Below are positions 18,292 to 27,956 of a DNA stretch of 64,000 bases, piece by piece. Origin of the DNA: Janthinobacterium sp. 61 (GTDB taxonomy: Bacteria > Pseudomonadota > Gammaproteobacteria > Burkholderiales > Burkholderiaceae_D); NCBI RefSeq assembly GCF_002846335.1, contig NZ_PJMQ01000001.1:2790001-2854000 (forward strand), read 5' to 3'. Under the pieces are notes generated by a model, which was given only the letters and a program-made list of their open reading frames with translations, searched no databases and was not told the DNA's origin. Each line of letters opens with the position of its first letter. Positions within the stretch are counted from its first letter, which is position 1. The position numbers were made by a program, and so were the translations under genes.

Positions 18292-19320
18292 ATGCCGCCC
18301 AATGCCTTTCCCCTACCGTCCAACGCTGCACTGGCCGCCCTGCTGCAGCCACAGGACAGCGCTTTCCACCCCATCGAAGGTTTGCAGCGTCTGCGCGACG
18401 CGGGGCTGGATCAATTACCCCTGCCCGGCCACGGCTCCACGCTGCAGCGCTGGCAAATGCTGGCCGCCATCGCCGCCATCGACCTTTCTCTGCTCAAGCT
18501 GTACGAGGGCCATACCGATGCGCTGGCCATCCTGGCGGAGATCGACGGGCCCGGCGCACCGACCGGCAGCAACTGGGGCGTATGGTGCGCGGAAATGCCG
18601 GGCGCGCGCGTACAGTTGCAGCAGGCGGCCGATGGCCGCTATGTGCTCGATGGCCGCAAGGCCTGGTGCTCGGGGGCGAATGGACTCAGCCACGCCTTGG
18701 TCAGTTGCTGGAATGAGGAAGGCCAGGCCTGCCTGGCCTCCGTGGCGCTGTCGCAGCCGGGAGTGCACGTCACGGATGAAGGCTGGCAAGCCGTCGGCAT
18801 GCTAGCCTGCGCCAGCGTCGACGTGACCTTTTCCGGCGCGCGGGCCTTTCCCGTGGGCCCGCCGGGCGCCTACCTGGAGCGCCCCGGCTTCTGGCATGGC
18901 GGCGCCGGCATCGCAGCCGCCTGGTATGGCGCGGCCTGCGCCGTCGCCAGCCACCTGCATGCGCGCGCGCAGCACGCTGCCCCCGATCCCGTGCGCCTGG
19001 CGCAACTGGGCCAGATCGACTGCGCATTGCGCGCCACCGGCGCCCTGCTGCGCGAAGGCGCCGCCGAAATCGACGCACAGCCGCAGCGCGACGCCATGGG
19101 CCTGGCCCTGCGTCTGCGCCTGGCGGTGGAAGACGCCGCCACCCAAGTCCTGCACCTGGCCACGCGTGCACTGGGCGCCGGCCCCCTGTGCCGCGATGCC
19201 CGCTTTGCACGCCTGGCGGCCGACCTGCCCGTCTTTCTGCGCCAGAGCCACGCCGAACGCGATCAGGCCGTGCTGGGCGGTATCGTCGCCGGCGCCGAAG
19301 ACCACCCGTGGGCACTTTGA
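18292..19320 (+). CDS. acyl-CoA dehydrogenase-like flavoprotein
   Basis: A 342-residue protein of the acyl-CoA dehydrogenase superfamily. A helical N-terminal domain is followed by a beta domain with GRKAWCSGANGLSHALVSC, the usual FAD-contacting region, and a C-terminal helical bundle with TQVLHLATRALGAGPLCRD, matching the family's final helices. It is shorter than typical 380-residue enzymes, and I cannot place a catalytic glutamate confidently. AGGAG precedes ATG 18292. It is followed after one base by a PIG-L deacetylase gene, then a methyltransferase and a glycosyltransferase. A role in tailoring a lipid-linked or acylated sugar is more likely than fatty-acid degradation. Confidence 0.82.
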   Translation: MPPNAFPLPSNAALAALLQPQDSAFHPIEGLQRLRDAGLDQLPLPGHGSTLQRWQMLAAIAAIDLSLLKLYEGHTDALAILAEIDGPGAPTGSNWGVWCAEMPGARVQLQQAADGRYVLDGRKAWCSGANGLSHALVSCWNEEGQACLASVALSQPGVHVTDEGWQAVGMLACASVDVTFSGARAFPVGPPGAYLERPGFWHGGAGIAAAWYGAACAVASHLHARAQHAAPDPVRLAQLGQIDCALRATGALLREGAAEIDAQPQRDAMGLALRLRLAVEDAATQVLHLATRALGAGPLCRDARFARLAADLPVFLRQSHAERDQAVLGGIVAGAEDHPWAL

Positions 19321-19321
19321 C

Positions 19322-20092
19322 ATGCTCGCCCATCCCGATACGCATGCGCGCCGCATCGAAGGCAGCGGCACGCCGGACCATGTATGGCTATCCTGGCGGG
19401 GGTTGAACGACCTGCCCACCATCAGCGCGCACGCACTGGTGCCGCCAGGGACGCGCGCCGTCATCGTCGCGCCCCATCCCGACGATGAAATCCTCGCCTG
19501 CGGCGGCTTGCTGCAACTGCTGGCGGCGCAGGGCAGCGAACTGCTGCTCATCGCCGTCACCGATGGCGACGCCAGCCACCCGGGCTCGCCGCTCTGGCCA
19601 CAGGATCGCCTGCGCCAGGTACGCCCGCAAGAGTCCGCGCAGGCGCTGGCCGCACTGGGACTGGCGTCGCCCGCATGGCTGCGCCTGCACCTGCCCGATG
19701 GCGGCGTGGCCGGCATGACACCACACCTGAGCACCACATTGGCAGCGCAGCTGCGTCCCGGCGACAGAGTCTTCACCACCTGGCGCCTGGACGGCCACCC
19801 GGACCATGACGCATGCGGCCGGGCTTGCGCTTCGGCATGTGCGGCCAGCGGCGTCACCCTGGTGGAAATGCCCATCTGGGGCTGGCACTGGGCCGCACCG
19901 GGCGACATGCGCGTGCCGTGGCATCGCGCACACCGCCTGCCCTTGCCAGCCCATATCCTGCAGCGCAAGCGCGACGCCCTGCACTGCTTCGCCAGCCAGA
20001 TGCAGGACGATCCGTTGACGGGCCGCCCCGCCATCGTCGCCGGCGACGCCTTGCGGCGCCTGCTGCATGCCTGGGAGGTGTATTTTCTATGA
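19322..20092 (+). CDS. PIG-L family deacetylase
   Basis: A 256-residue enzyme with the PIG-L/LmbE metal motif APHPDDEILACGG (about 58-70) and the second motif DGHPDHDACG (about 158-167). The histidines and aspartate bind zinc. Family members remove acetyl from N-acetylglucosaminyl groups, as in GPI anchors, mycothiol and bacillithiol. The start ATG is separated from the preceding stop by one base, and its own stop overlaps the next ATG, so translation is coupled. In this operon it probably deacetylates a sugar intermediate. No signal peptide is seen, so it acts in the cytoplasm. Confidence 0.9.
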   Translation: MLAHPDTHARRIEGSGTPDHVWLSWRGLNDLPTISAHALVPPGTRAVIVAPHPDDEILACGGLLQLLAAQGSELLLIAVTDGDASHPGSPLWPQDRLRQVRPQESAQALAALGLASPAWLRLHLPDGGVAGMTPHLSTTLAAQLRPGDRVFTTWRLDGHPDHDACGRACASACAASGVTLVEMPIWGWHWAAPGDMRVPWHRAHRLPLPAHILQRKRDALHCFASQMQDDPLTGRPAIVAGDALRRLLHAWEVYFL

Positions 20093-20733
20093 ACGCATCT
20101 TTCATGCCGGACGAGCAGCGCGGCAGCTATTTCGAACAACTGTATCGCCAGGATGCCGACCCGTGGCGGGTGCGCCAGCGCTGGTACGAAGAGCGCAAGC
20201 GCGCCCTGCTGCTGGCCAGCCTGCCACAGCGGCGCTACCGCCACGCCTATGAACCAGGCTGCGGCAATGGTGAACTAACGCTCGAACTGGCGCGGCGCTG
20301 CGACCGCGTGCTGGCAGCCGACCTTTCGGCCGAAGCGCTGCGGCTGGCGCAGCAGCGCCTGCTGGACGCGGGATGCGGCGGCAACGTCGTCCTCGCGCAG
20401 CACCGGCTGCCGCAGGACTGGCCGCGCATCCTGCCCGGCGCCGACAAATTCGACCTGATCGTCCTGAGCGAGATCGCCTATTACCTGTCCCCGGAAGAAC
20501 TGGCACGCGTGGTCGAACACAGCATTGCCAGCCTGGCGCCGGGCGGCAGCATCGTCTTGTGCCACTGGCGCGCGCCGTTTGCGCAGCGCATCATCTCAAC
20601 CGTGCGCGTGCATGCGGCGTTCCAGGATGCGCCCGGCCTGCACCGCGTGCTGCGCCACGAAGAAACCGACTTTCTGCTGGGGATCTGGTCGAACGATATG
20701 CGCTCGGTGGCGCAATGCGAGGGCTTCGCATGA
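20089..20733 (+). CDS. SAM-dependent methyltransferase (NodS-like)
   Basis: A 214-residue class I methyltransferase with motif I YEPGCGNGELTLELA (about 46-60), the acidic ribose-binding AADLS near 70, and a post-motif region DLIVLSEIAYYLS. The N-terminal YFEQLYRQDADPWRVRQRW resembles the NodS family, which N-methylates chitooligosaccharides after deacetylation in Nod-factor synthesis. That parallel is suggestive because a deacetylase and a glycosyltransferase flank this gene. The start overlaps the preceding stop by four bases (ATGA), and the same happens at its end. Confidence 0.88.
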   Translation: MNASFMPDEQRGSYFEQLYRQDADPWRVRQRWYEERKRALLLASLPQRRYRHAYEPGCGNGELTLELARRCDRVLAADLSAEALRLAQQRLLDAGCGGNVVLAQHRLPQDWPRILPGADKFDLIVLSEIAYYLSPEELARVVEHSIASLAPGGSIVLCHWRAPFAQRIISTVRVHAAFQDAPGLHRVLRHEETDFLLGIWSNDMRSVAQCEGFA

Positions 20734-21446
20734 TAGGCGTCGTCGTACCCGTGCATAACGAGGAAGCGTGCCTGGGCGCCTGCCTGGAAGCGTTACGCCT
20801 TGCCGCCACCTGTCCCTTGCTGCATGGCGAGGCGGTGTGCATCGTCATCGTGCTCGATACCTGCAGTGACCAGTCGCAGCGCATCGTGCTGGAGCATGCC
20901 ATGCAGGCGGACCTGCGCTGGCGTCTCGACTGCATCGCCATCAATGCGCAGAACGTGGGCACCGCGCGCGCGGCCGGCGCGCAGCAACTGCTGCAGCGCG
21001 GTGCCCGCTGGCTGGCCTTTACGGATGCGGATACGCGCGTATCGCCCTCCTGGCTGAGCGCCCAACTGGGCCTGGACGCCGATGCCGTCTGCGGCACTGT
21101 GGCGGTGGACGACTGGTCGCCGCATGGGCCAAACGCCGCTGCGCTGCGCCAGCACTTCGCGCACACCTACACCGATGCCGACGGCCACCGCCACATCCAT
21201 GGCGCCAACTTCGGCGTACGCGCCAGTGCCTACCTGCGCGCTGGCGGCTTTGCGCCATTGGCCTGCAGCGAGGACGTGGCCATGGTCGCCGCGCTGCAAG
21301 AATGCGGCGCGCACATCGCCTGGAGCGCCGCACCGCGCGTCACCACCAGTGCCCGCCGCCATGCGCGGGCAAGGGGCGGCTTCGGCGATACTTTGCTGCA
21401 GGTGGTGGCGGCGATGGAATCGTCACCACTCCTGACGCTGACATAG
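20730..21446 (+). CDS. glycosyltransferase family 2
   Basis: A 238-residue GT-A fold protein. It starts MIGVVVPVHNEEACLGACLEAL, the GT2 nucleotide-sugar binding region, and has the DxD-type motif FTDADTRVSPSWL near residue 96. A later GANFGVRASAYLRAGGF acceptor-side motif and CSEDVAM are also standard. It has no membrane anchor. It is the last of four overlapping genes. It likely adds a sugar to a lipid or small-molecule acceptor; donor and acceptor are unknown. Confidence 0.9.
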   Translation: MIGVVVPVHNEEACLGACLEALRLAATCPLLHGEAVCIVIVLDTCSDQSQRIVLEHAMQADLRWRLDCIAINAQNVGTARAAGAQQLLQRGARWLAFTDADTRVSPSWLSAQLGLDADAVCGTVAVDDWSPHGPNAAALRQHFAHTYTDADGHRHIHGANFGVRASAYLRAGGFAPLACSEDVAMVAALQECGAHIAWSAAPRVTTSARRHARARGGFGDTLLQVVAAMESSPLLTLT

Positions 21447-21456
21447 CCTCAAAAAA

Positions 21457-21491
21457 GATCGCCGGGCCGGTTTTTTTCCGGTCCGGCGATC
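21457..21491. terminator. intrinsic terminator of the giant autotransporter gene
   Basis: GATCGCCGGGCCGG and CCGGTCCGGCGATC form a 14-base stem (one G-T pair) with a 7-T loop. Six A residues on the left give a U tract for leftward transcripts, 22 bases after the stop at 21513. It may also stop the rightward operon. Confidence 0.85.
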
Positions 21492-21512
21492 AGGTTTGTC
21501 CTTGCTACTTGA

Positions 21513-24500
21513 TTACTTCAGCGGCATGGCGATACCGAACATCACCGATTGGGTACGCCCGCTATCGATATTCAGATTGCTGTTGTAGTCCAGCGTGATG
21601 GTCATGCCATTCGACAGCAGCAGCTTCACGCCCAGCCCCGCCGTCCAGTTGCCCGTCTGCTGCGGCAAGGTGCGGATCACATACACGGGACCGTCCGCCG
21701 CCAGGTCGGCATACGCCAGGCGCGCATCATCGGCGCCCTGGAACTGGTGGCGGTACTCGAGCCGCGCACGCGGGAACCACGTGCCCAGGCCTCCCACGTA
21801 CAAGCCCTCGGCCCGCACACCCAGCGCGCCGATGCGCGAACGCACGGTTTGCTTGAAGTAGCTCAAGGCATTGATGCCCGCCGCCTTCTCCGTGTACGGA
21901 TCGAGCTTGGCCGACATCAGTTCCACCCGGCCATATGGGGACCACATCCATGTTTCATGGCGCATCTCGATACCGCCGACGACTGCACCGAACACTTGCT
22001 TGCCGTCGCGTTCACCCGTGGCGAAACCGCTGCCATCGCTCAGGTAGCGCGAGGCGTCGTATTGCAAGGTGCCATAGCCGAGCACACCGTCGAGGAAGAC
22101 GCCTTTGCTTGGGCGCAGGGTGCCATACACGGCCGCCACGGCGCTGTCGGCCGTGCTGCGGCTGCCGTTCTGGCCCACGTCGCTGCGGTCATGGCTGAAG
22201 CCGGCACCCACGCCCAGGGTGGCCAGGTCGCTGAGACGGTAATCGCCGCCCACGCTGACGCCATTGGTGCGGAAACGGAAGCCCGTCTCGCGGCCATTCA
22301 CATAGTGCTGGCCGAAATCGACCGCGCCACCAAGCCACAGCGATAAGGCCTGCTTCTGCCTGTCCGGCTTCTGCGGCATGTCCGGCAAGCCATTTGTAGC
22401 CTGGCCGACATCCACACCGCCCGCCTGTCTGTCGCTACTGAAACCAGTATCAGTTTGGCGCAAGGCTGCCTTGCGCATATATGGTTTCACGGCCGTACCA
22501 AACACGCGGTCTGCTTCCTGCTCCTGCCAGCGCGCCAGCGCCGCCGTCGGGTTGCCACTGTCGTTCGGCGGCGTCATGCTCAGACCGAAGTTGGAACGTC
22601 CCCAGCCGTCACCATGCAGGCTTTCCAGGCGCTGCGTGAAGTTCGACAGCTGCGCGCTGGCGAAACGCCGTGCCGCATCGGCTTGCGCCGCCTGCAAGCC
22701 GATCACTTCCGGATCGAGCGACGGATCGCGACGCGCCGTCACGGTCACGTTGACCACGCCCGGCTTCGAGGTGGCAAAGGCATTGCTCAGGGTGTAGCTG
22801 ACGACAGCCGCGCCGGCAAACTTGCCCGACGCAGCAAAGCTCAGCTGGTACGACGGCTTGCCGGCCGTGCCCACGTCGCGCACCTCCGCCTTGCCCGCCT
22901 CCGCCGGCGTGACGCTGAGCACATTGGCCGCCGTGAACGGACCGCCCGTGGCGCCCGCAGTGAGATCGACGGTCACCGTCAGGCCGGCCACCACCGTGGC
23001 GCTCTGGTCGAGCACTTGCGGCATCGGATTGACCCTGATCGTCGATTTCACCGGCGCCGAAGTGCCGAACACGTTCGACACGGTGTAGCCGATGCTGATG
23101 TCGCCGCTGGTGTTGATGCCTGGCGTGTAGACGATATCCATGCCGCTGACCGTTGCCGTGCCGCTGACGGGCTGCGTGGTGATGGCCACTGCCGTGAACG
23201 GGCCGCCGGTGGCGCCTTCCGTCACATGCAGGGTCACCGGCGTGCCGGCCAATACCGTCGCCGTTTTGGCGACAGGCACGGGCACTGGCTGCGGCGCCAC
23301 CGTCACGCTGACCGTGGCCGGCGCGGACGTGCCGCCAGGGCCCGTGACCGTGTAGCTGAAGGCGTCAGGACCAAAGTAGTCGGCATTCGGCACATACGTC
23401 AACTTGAAGCTCGCGCCCACGGCGCGCGCCATGCGCGCCAACGCCCCCGTCGATACCACCGTGACGCGCCCATGCCGCGGCGGCGTGACGATGGTGACGT
23501 CGGTGATCGGGCTGCCATCGGTGGAAGCGATGGTCAGGCTCAACTCCTGGTTGACCGAGGTCGTCGCCGTTTCATTGGCAATCGGTGGCGGCGCCTGGTT
23601 CACCTGCAGGGTCAACGCTTGCTGCACCGTGAACTGGTGTGCATCCCTGGCCTGCAAGGTGAAGTTGTAACTGCCCGCCACCGTCGGCGTGCCGCTGACG
23701 ATGCCGGTCGCCGCATCAAGCACCAGGCCGGTTGGCAAGGTGCCGCTGCTCAGGGAATATGCATAGGGCGCGATGCCGCCGGCTGCCGTGAACTGCTGGC
23801 TGTAGGCGTCGCCGGCGCGAATGCCGGTCAGGCTGGAGGGCGTGAGCGTCAAGGCTGGCGCGGCCACCGTCAGCGTATAGTTTTTGCTGACGCTGAATGG
23901 TGCCCCTACACCCGTGCTGCTATCCGTGACCTTGATGCTGAACGGGAAACTGCCGGCCACATTCGTCGTGCCGGAGAGTACGCCCGTCGCTGCGTTCAGG
24001 CTCAGGCCGACAGGCAAGCTACCAACCACGGCATAGCTATATGGCGCCGTGCCGCCCGTGCCCGTCAAGGTGGTGCTGTAGGCCGCTTCCGCCGTCGGAT
24101 TGGGCAGGCTGGCTGGCATCAGAGCGAGCGTTGCCGAAGCTACAGTCAAGGTATAGTTTTTCGTCGCCGTGAACTGACGTGCATCCTTCACTTGAACGGT
24201 CAGCGCAAAACTACCGGCTGCCGTTGGCGTACCGCTCAGCACACCGCTTGCGCTCAGCGCCAGACCGGCTGGCACGCTACCGGAAACCGTAAAAGCGTAT
24301 GATTCGATACCGCCGGTGGCCGTCAATTGCTGGCTGTAAGCGGTACCAACTGTGGCGGCCGGCAAGCTGGCTGGCGTGATGTCCATCGCGGATGTCACCG
24401 TCAAGGCATAGCTTTGCGCTGCCTGGGCATTCACGCCAGCCACTGCGGCCTGCGTCGCGGTGATGCTGCTGGTACCAGCGGCAACGGGCGTGATGACGCC

Positions 24501-27500
24501 AGAGCTGCTGACGGTCGCCACGCCCGCATTCGAACTGGTATAGCTGATGGCGCCATAGCTGCCGCCCGCAAGGCTGGAAGTAGCCGCATTGGTAAAGCTA
24601 TTCCCCAATGGAACGGAAGCCGCAGTCGGTGTCGCAAACGTGATGACACCGGTCGGGATATACGTGAATTGATCCGCCACGCTGCTGGCACTGGTGCCGC
24701 CAACCGTAGTGACCTTCACGTCCACCACGCCCAAGCTGCCCGATGGACTGGTGGCCGTGATCTGCGTAGCACTGTTGACCGTGAAGCTGGTGGCATTGGC
24801 GCTGCCGAATCGCACCACCGTGGCGCCGGCAAAGCCCGTGCCGGTGACGACGACGCTGGTGCCGCCGGTGATGGCGCCGGAAGCGGGCGCAATGCCGGTG
24901 ACAGCCGGTACCACCACATAGGTGAACTGATCTGACGCGCTGGTAGCGCTGGTGCCGCCTGTCGTGGTGATGCGCACATCGATCGTGCCGGTGCCAGCCG
25001 GCGCCGTCGCTGTAATCTGCGAGGCACTGTTGACCGTGAAGCTGCTCGCCGCCGTGGCACCAAACGTCACCGCCGTGGCGCCGGAAAAGCCTGAGCCGTT
25101 GATCGTGACGCTGGTGCCGCCCGTCGTTGGACCGGACGCTGGCGACAGGCCGCTCACCACTGGCGCGCCCACATACGTGAATTGGTCCGCTGCAACCGCG
25201 GCACTGGTACCGCCCGTGGTGGTGATCCGCACATCGACCGTGCCGGAACCCGCCGGCGCCGTCGCCGTGATCTGCGTGGCGCTGTTGACCGTGAAACCGG
25301 TCGCCGCCGTGGCGCCGAAGGTCACAGCTGCCGCGCCCGAAAAATTAGTACCGGTGATGATGACCGTCGTGCCCCCGGTCGCCGGACCGGAGGTGGGCAA
25401 AATGCTGGTGACCACCGGTGCCGCCACATAGGTAAATTGATCGGCCCCGCTGGTAACGCTGGTGCCCCCCGCCGTGGTGACGCGTACGTCGACCGTGCCG
25501 GAACCCGCTGGCGCCGTCGCCGTGATCTGCGTGGCGCTGTTGACCGTGAAACCGGTGGCCGCCGTGGCGCCGAACGTCACCGCCGTCGCACCGCCAAAAT
25601 TCGAGCCAGTGACGATGACCGTGGTGCCGCCCGTCGACGGACCGGAGGTGGGCGAAATGCCACTCACCACGGGCCGTGCCACATAGGTAAATTGATCGGC
25701 AACACTGGTGGCGCTGGTGCCGCCTGGCGTGGTGATGCGCACGTCTACCGTGCCACTGCCCGCTGGCGCCGTCGCCGTGATCTGCGTGGCGCTATTAACC
25801 GTGAAACCGGTCGCCGCCGTAGCGCCGAAGGTGACAGCTACCGCGCCCGAAAAATTAGTGCCGGTGATGATGACCGTCGTGCCGCCGGTCGCCGGACCGG
25901 AGGTGGGTGAAATGCTGGTGACCACAGGTGCCGCCACATAGGTAAATTGATCGGCCCCGCTGGTAGCGCTGGTGCCCCCCGCCGTGGTGACGCGTACGTC
26001 GACCGTGCCGGAACCCGCTGGCGCCGTCGCCGTGATCTGCGTGGCGCTGTTGACCGTGAAACCGGTGGCCGCCGTGGCGCCGAACGTCACCGCCGTCGCG
26101 CCGCCAAAATTCGAGCCGGTGACGATGACCGTGGTGCCGCCCGTCGACGGACCGGAGGTGGGCGAAATGCTGGTGAGTACGGGTGCCGCCAAGTAGGTAA
26201 ATTGATCGGCCCCGCTGGTGGCGCTGGTGCCGTTTGGCGTGGTGACGCGTACGTCGACCGTGCCTGAGCCCGCGGGCGCCGTCGCCGTGATCTGCGTGGC
26301 GCTGTTGACCGTGAAACCGGTCGCCGCCGTGGCGCCGAACGTCACCGCCGTCGCGCCGCCAAAATTCGAGCCAGTGATGATGACCGTCGTGCCGCCCGTC
26401 GACGGACCGGATGTGGGTGAAATGCTGGTGACCCCCGGTGCCGCCACATAGGTGAACTGGTCTGCACCGCTGGTAGCGCTGGTGCCACCGCCGGTAGTGA
26501 CGGTGATATCCACCGTACCAGTGCCAGCAGGCGAAGTGGCTGTAATTTGTGTGGGGCTATTGACTGTAAAGCTGCTGGCATTGCTGGCGCCAAACTTCAC
26601 AGCCCCTGCACCCGTCAGGTTGGTACCGGTGATGACCACGCTGGTGCCACCCGCAGTGGAGCCAGTGGAGGGCGAAATACTGCCCACCGTAGGGATAGGT
26701 GCGGCATTGATCGTCAGGCTGATGCTGATTGTCTTGGAATAAGGACCACCGCCAGCCGTGCTGTCCGTAGATTTCAAGACAAAATTAGAAGTGCCTGTGG
26801 CAGTAGGCGTCCCCGACAACAGGCCGCTGCCTGACAAACTCAAGCCTGTCGGCAAGGCGCCGGACTCCACCACATAAGTGTAGCCAGAGGTACCGCCGCT
26901 GGTACTGAACTGCTGGCTATAAGTCTGTGACACGGCTCCTGCGGGCGGACTTGCTGGCGTAATCGCCAGCACAGGTGCGGCCACCGTAAATGAATAATTC
27001 TTGGTGGTAGTGAGCGCTGTAGGCATGGTCGAATCCGCGATCTGCACCCCAAATACAAACACCCCGCTCTCCCTCGGTGTGCCGGAAATAATGCCGGTGG
27101 ACGACAAACTCATCCCTACCGGCAAGGCGGAGGAGAGAGTGTAGGAATAAGGAGCGATGCCACCGGTTGAACTAATATTTTGGTTATAGCTCACACTAAT
27201 CACAGGAGCGGCCAAGCTTGCAGGCGTCACCGTGATGGGGCTAGATGGTGGCAAAATAGTCACTACAAAAATGATATCACCAGCAATGTCATCCCTCAGG
27301 GTAAAGGTATCGGAAGTAGCTCCGTCACCATTATTGGTGTAATACACGATGCCGTCGCCATTACCCGCGACGTTAGGGATACTGCCATGCGAAGGCGGCA
27401 CGGGCATACCCGTAAAGCCGAACGGCGTACATCCTGACAGGTCTATCGTGTGGACTGCGCCTGAAGCCACCGTGAAGCTTTGGTTGGGAGGGCACTCTAT

Positions 27501-27599
27501 ACTGGGCCCTGCCGCCTGCGCTGGGCTGTTGCTCAAGGCCAACATCAGCAGGCATAGCCAGGCTAACAGTTTTATCGAACTGGACTCTAATCTGGACAT
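21513..27599 (-). CDS. giant autotransporter adhesin with IPT/TIG and He_PIG repeats
   Basis: A protein of about 2,028 residues from ATG 27599, where a signal peptide (KLLAWLCLLMLALSNSPAQA) begins the chain; the open frame extends 114 bases upstream. Order: a short N-terminal domain with two cysteines, two He_PIG Ig-like modules, eight IPT/TIG repeats of about 84 residues (pattern ISPTSGPSTGGTTVIITG to ADQFTYV), a Big_2-like module, four more He_PIG modules, cadherin-like repeats, an alpha-helical linker, and a C-terminal autotransporter beta-barrel of about 270 residues ending FGIAMPLK. It should be secreted by the type V route and displayed as a long surface fibre. The stop is followed by a strong terminator. 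Three tail-collar genes diverge from it. Confidence 0.9.
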   Translation of the reverse strand: MSRLESSSIKLLAWLCLLMLALSNSPAQAAGPSIECPPNQSFTVASGAVHTIDLSGCTPFGFTGMPVPPSHGSIPNVAGNGDGIVYYTNNGDGATSDTFTLRDDIAGDIIFVVTILPPSSPITVTPASLAAPVISVSYNQNISSTGGIAPYSYTLSSALPVGMSLSSTGIISGTPRESGVFVFGVQIADSTMPTALTTTKNYSFTVAAPVLAITPASPPAGAVSQTYSQQFSTSGGTSGYTYVVESGALPTGLSLSGSGLLSGTPTATGTSNFVLKSTDSTAGGGPYSKTISISLTINAAPIPTVGSISPSTGSTAGGTSVVITGTNLTGAGAVKFGASNASSFTVNSPTQITATSPAGTGTVDITVTTGGGTSATSGADQFTYVAAPGVTSISPTSGPSTGGTTVIITGSNFGGATAVTFGATAATGFTVNSATQITATAPAGSGTVDVRVTTPNGTSATSGADQFTYLAAPVLTSISPTSGPSTGGTTVIVTGSNFGGATAVTFGATAATGFTVNSATQITATAPAGSGTVDVRVTTAGGTSATSGADQFTYVAAPVVTSISPTSGPATGGTTVIITGTNFSGAVAVTFGATAATGFTVNSATQITATAPAGSGTVDVRITTPGGTSATSVADQFTYVARPVVSGISPTSGPSTGGTTVIVTGSNFGGATAVTFGATAATGFTVNSATQITATAPAGSGTVDVRVTTAGGTSVTSGADQFTYVAAPVVTSILPTSGPATGGTTVIITGTNFSGAAAVTFGATAATGFTVNSATQITATAPAGSGTVDVRITTTGGTSAAVAADQFTYVGAPVVSGLSPASGPTTGGTSVTINGSGFSGATAVTFGATAASSFTVNSASQITATAPAGTGTIDVRITTTGGTSATSASDQFTYVVVPAVTGIAPASGAITGGTSVVVTGTGFAGATVVRFGSANATSFTVNSATQITATSPSGSLGVVDVKVTTVGGTSASSVADQFTYIPTGVITFATPTAASVPLGNSFTNAATSSLAGGSYGAISYTSSNAGVATVSSSGVITPVAAGTSSITATQAAVAGVNAQAAQSYALTVTSAMDITPASLPAATVGTAYSQQLTATGGIESYAFTVSGSVPAGLALSASGVLSGTPTAAGSFALTVQVKDARQFTATKNYTLTVASATLALMPASLPNPTAEAAYSTTLTGTGGTAPYSYAVVGSLPVGLSLNAATGVLSGTTNVAGSFPFSIKVTDSSTGVGAPFSVSKNYTLTVAAPALTLTPSSLTGIRAGDAYSQQFTAAGGIAPYAYSLSSGTLPTGLVLDAATGIVSGTPTVAGSYNFTLQARDAHQFTVQQALTLQVNQAPPPIANETATTSVNQELSLTIASTDGSPITDVTIVTPPRHGRVTVVSTGALARMARAVGASFKLTYVPNADYFGPDAFSYTVTGPGGTSAPATVSVTVAPQPVPVPVAKTATVLAGTPVTLHVTEGATGGPFTAVAITTQPVSGTATVSGMDIVYTPGINTSGDISIGYTVSNVFGTSAPVKSTIRVNPMPQVLDQSATVVAGLTVTVDLTAGATGGPFTAANVLSVTPAEAGKAEVRDVGTAGKPSYQLSFAASGKFAGAAVVSYTLSNAFATSKPGVVNVTVTARRDPSLDPEVIGLQAAQADAARRFASAQLSNFTQRLESLHGDGWGRSNFGLSMTPPNDSGNPTAALARWQEQEADRVFGTAVKPYMRKAALRQTDTGFSSDRQAGGVDVGQATNGLPDMPQKPDRQKQALSLWLGGAVDFGQHYVNGRETGFRFRTNGVSVGGDYRLSDLATLGVGAGFSHDRSDVGQNGSRSTADSAVAAVYGTLRPSKGVFLDGVLGYGTLQYDASRYLSDGSGFATGERDGKQVFGAVVGGIEMRHETWMWSPYGRVELMSAKLDPYTEKAAGINALSYFKQTVRSRIGALGVRAEGLYVGGLGTWFPRARLEYRHQFQGADDARLAYADLAADGPVYVIRTLPQQTGNWTAGLGVKLLLSNGMTITLDYNSNLNIDSGRTQSVMFGIAMPLK
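24655..26694 (-). repeat. eight tandem IPT/TIG-coding repeats, period about 255 bp
   Basis: Eight units of about 84-85 codons lie head to tail. Central units alternate between an 'STGGTTVI..TGSNFGGAT' type and an 'ATGGTTVIITGTNFSGA' type, so the DNA has a higher-order period of 510 bases. The blocks starting near 25441 and 25951 are almost identical. The outer units are more diverged, as expected if recent duplications occurred in the middle. Confidence 0.88.
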
Positions 27600-27956
27600 C
27601 AAGCTGGCGCCGCCTGCCCCAGTGCCAATTATTTGCTGTCGATGATGTGCGGGAAGAAAATGAGAAAAGAGGCGAAGCAAACGATGAAATATGCCGTTGC
27701 AAAGAAATAACATTATTTCTCCCGCGCAGAATTTTTTTGAACCAGAATTGGATAGGAATCTGAATCACAAATGATGCTAAAAAACACATTCCACCGGGAC
27801 AACAAATATTTACACTTGTCTTATGTCAACGTATGCTACCTTGCGTAGCTAATAAAGCAACTGGAAAAAGGAGCATACTAAAAAACAACAATAGTGCCAA
27901 ATTTGAAATATAAGCAATCACACCGGAACCCCCCACTTGACACCTGGAGAACAAAA
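27600..27956. other. AT-rich divergent promoter region
   Basis: About 357 bases between the autotransporter and first collar gene, clearly richer in A and T than the flanking genes. It holds a good rightward promoter (27809-27837) and presumably a leftward one. No coding signal is convincing. Confidence 0.5.
27809..27837 (+). promoter_or_regulatory. sigma-70 promoter for the tail-collar gene cluster
   Basis: TTTACA (27809-27814) and TATGCT (27832-27837) are spaced by exactly 17 bases. The resulting leader before ATG 27957 would be about 113 bases. Confidence 0.6.

Noticed and set aside
22455..24302. 615-codon frame antisense to the autotransporter
   Set aside because: Low-complexity Arg/Gly-rich product generated by the repeat-rich coding strand.
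24655..26694. CRISPR-like repeat array
   Set aside because: The repeats are about 255 bp, contiguous and in frame, and they encode IPT/TIG domains. There are no short repeats with spacers and no cas genes.
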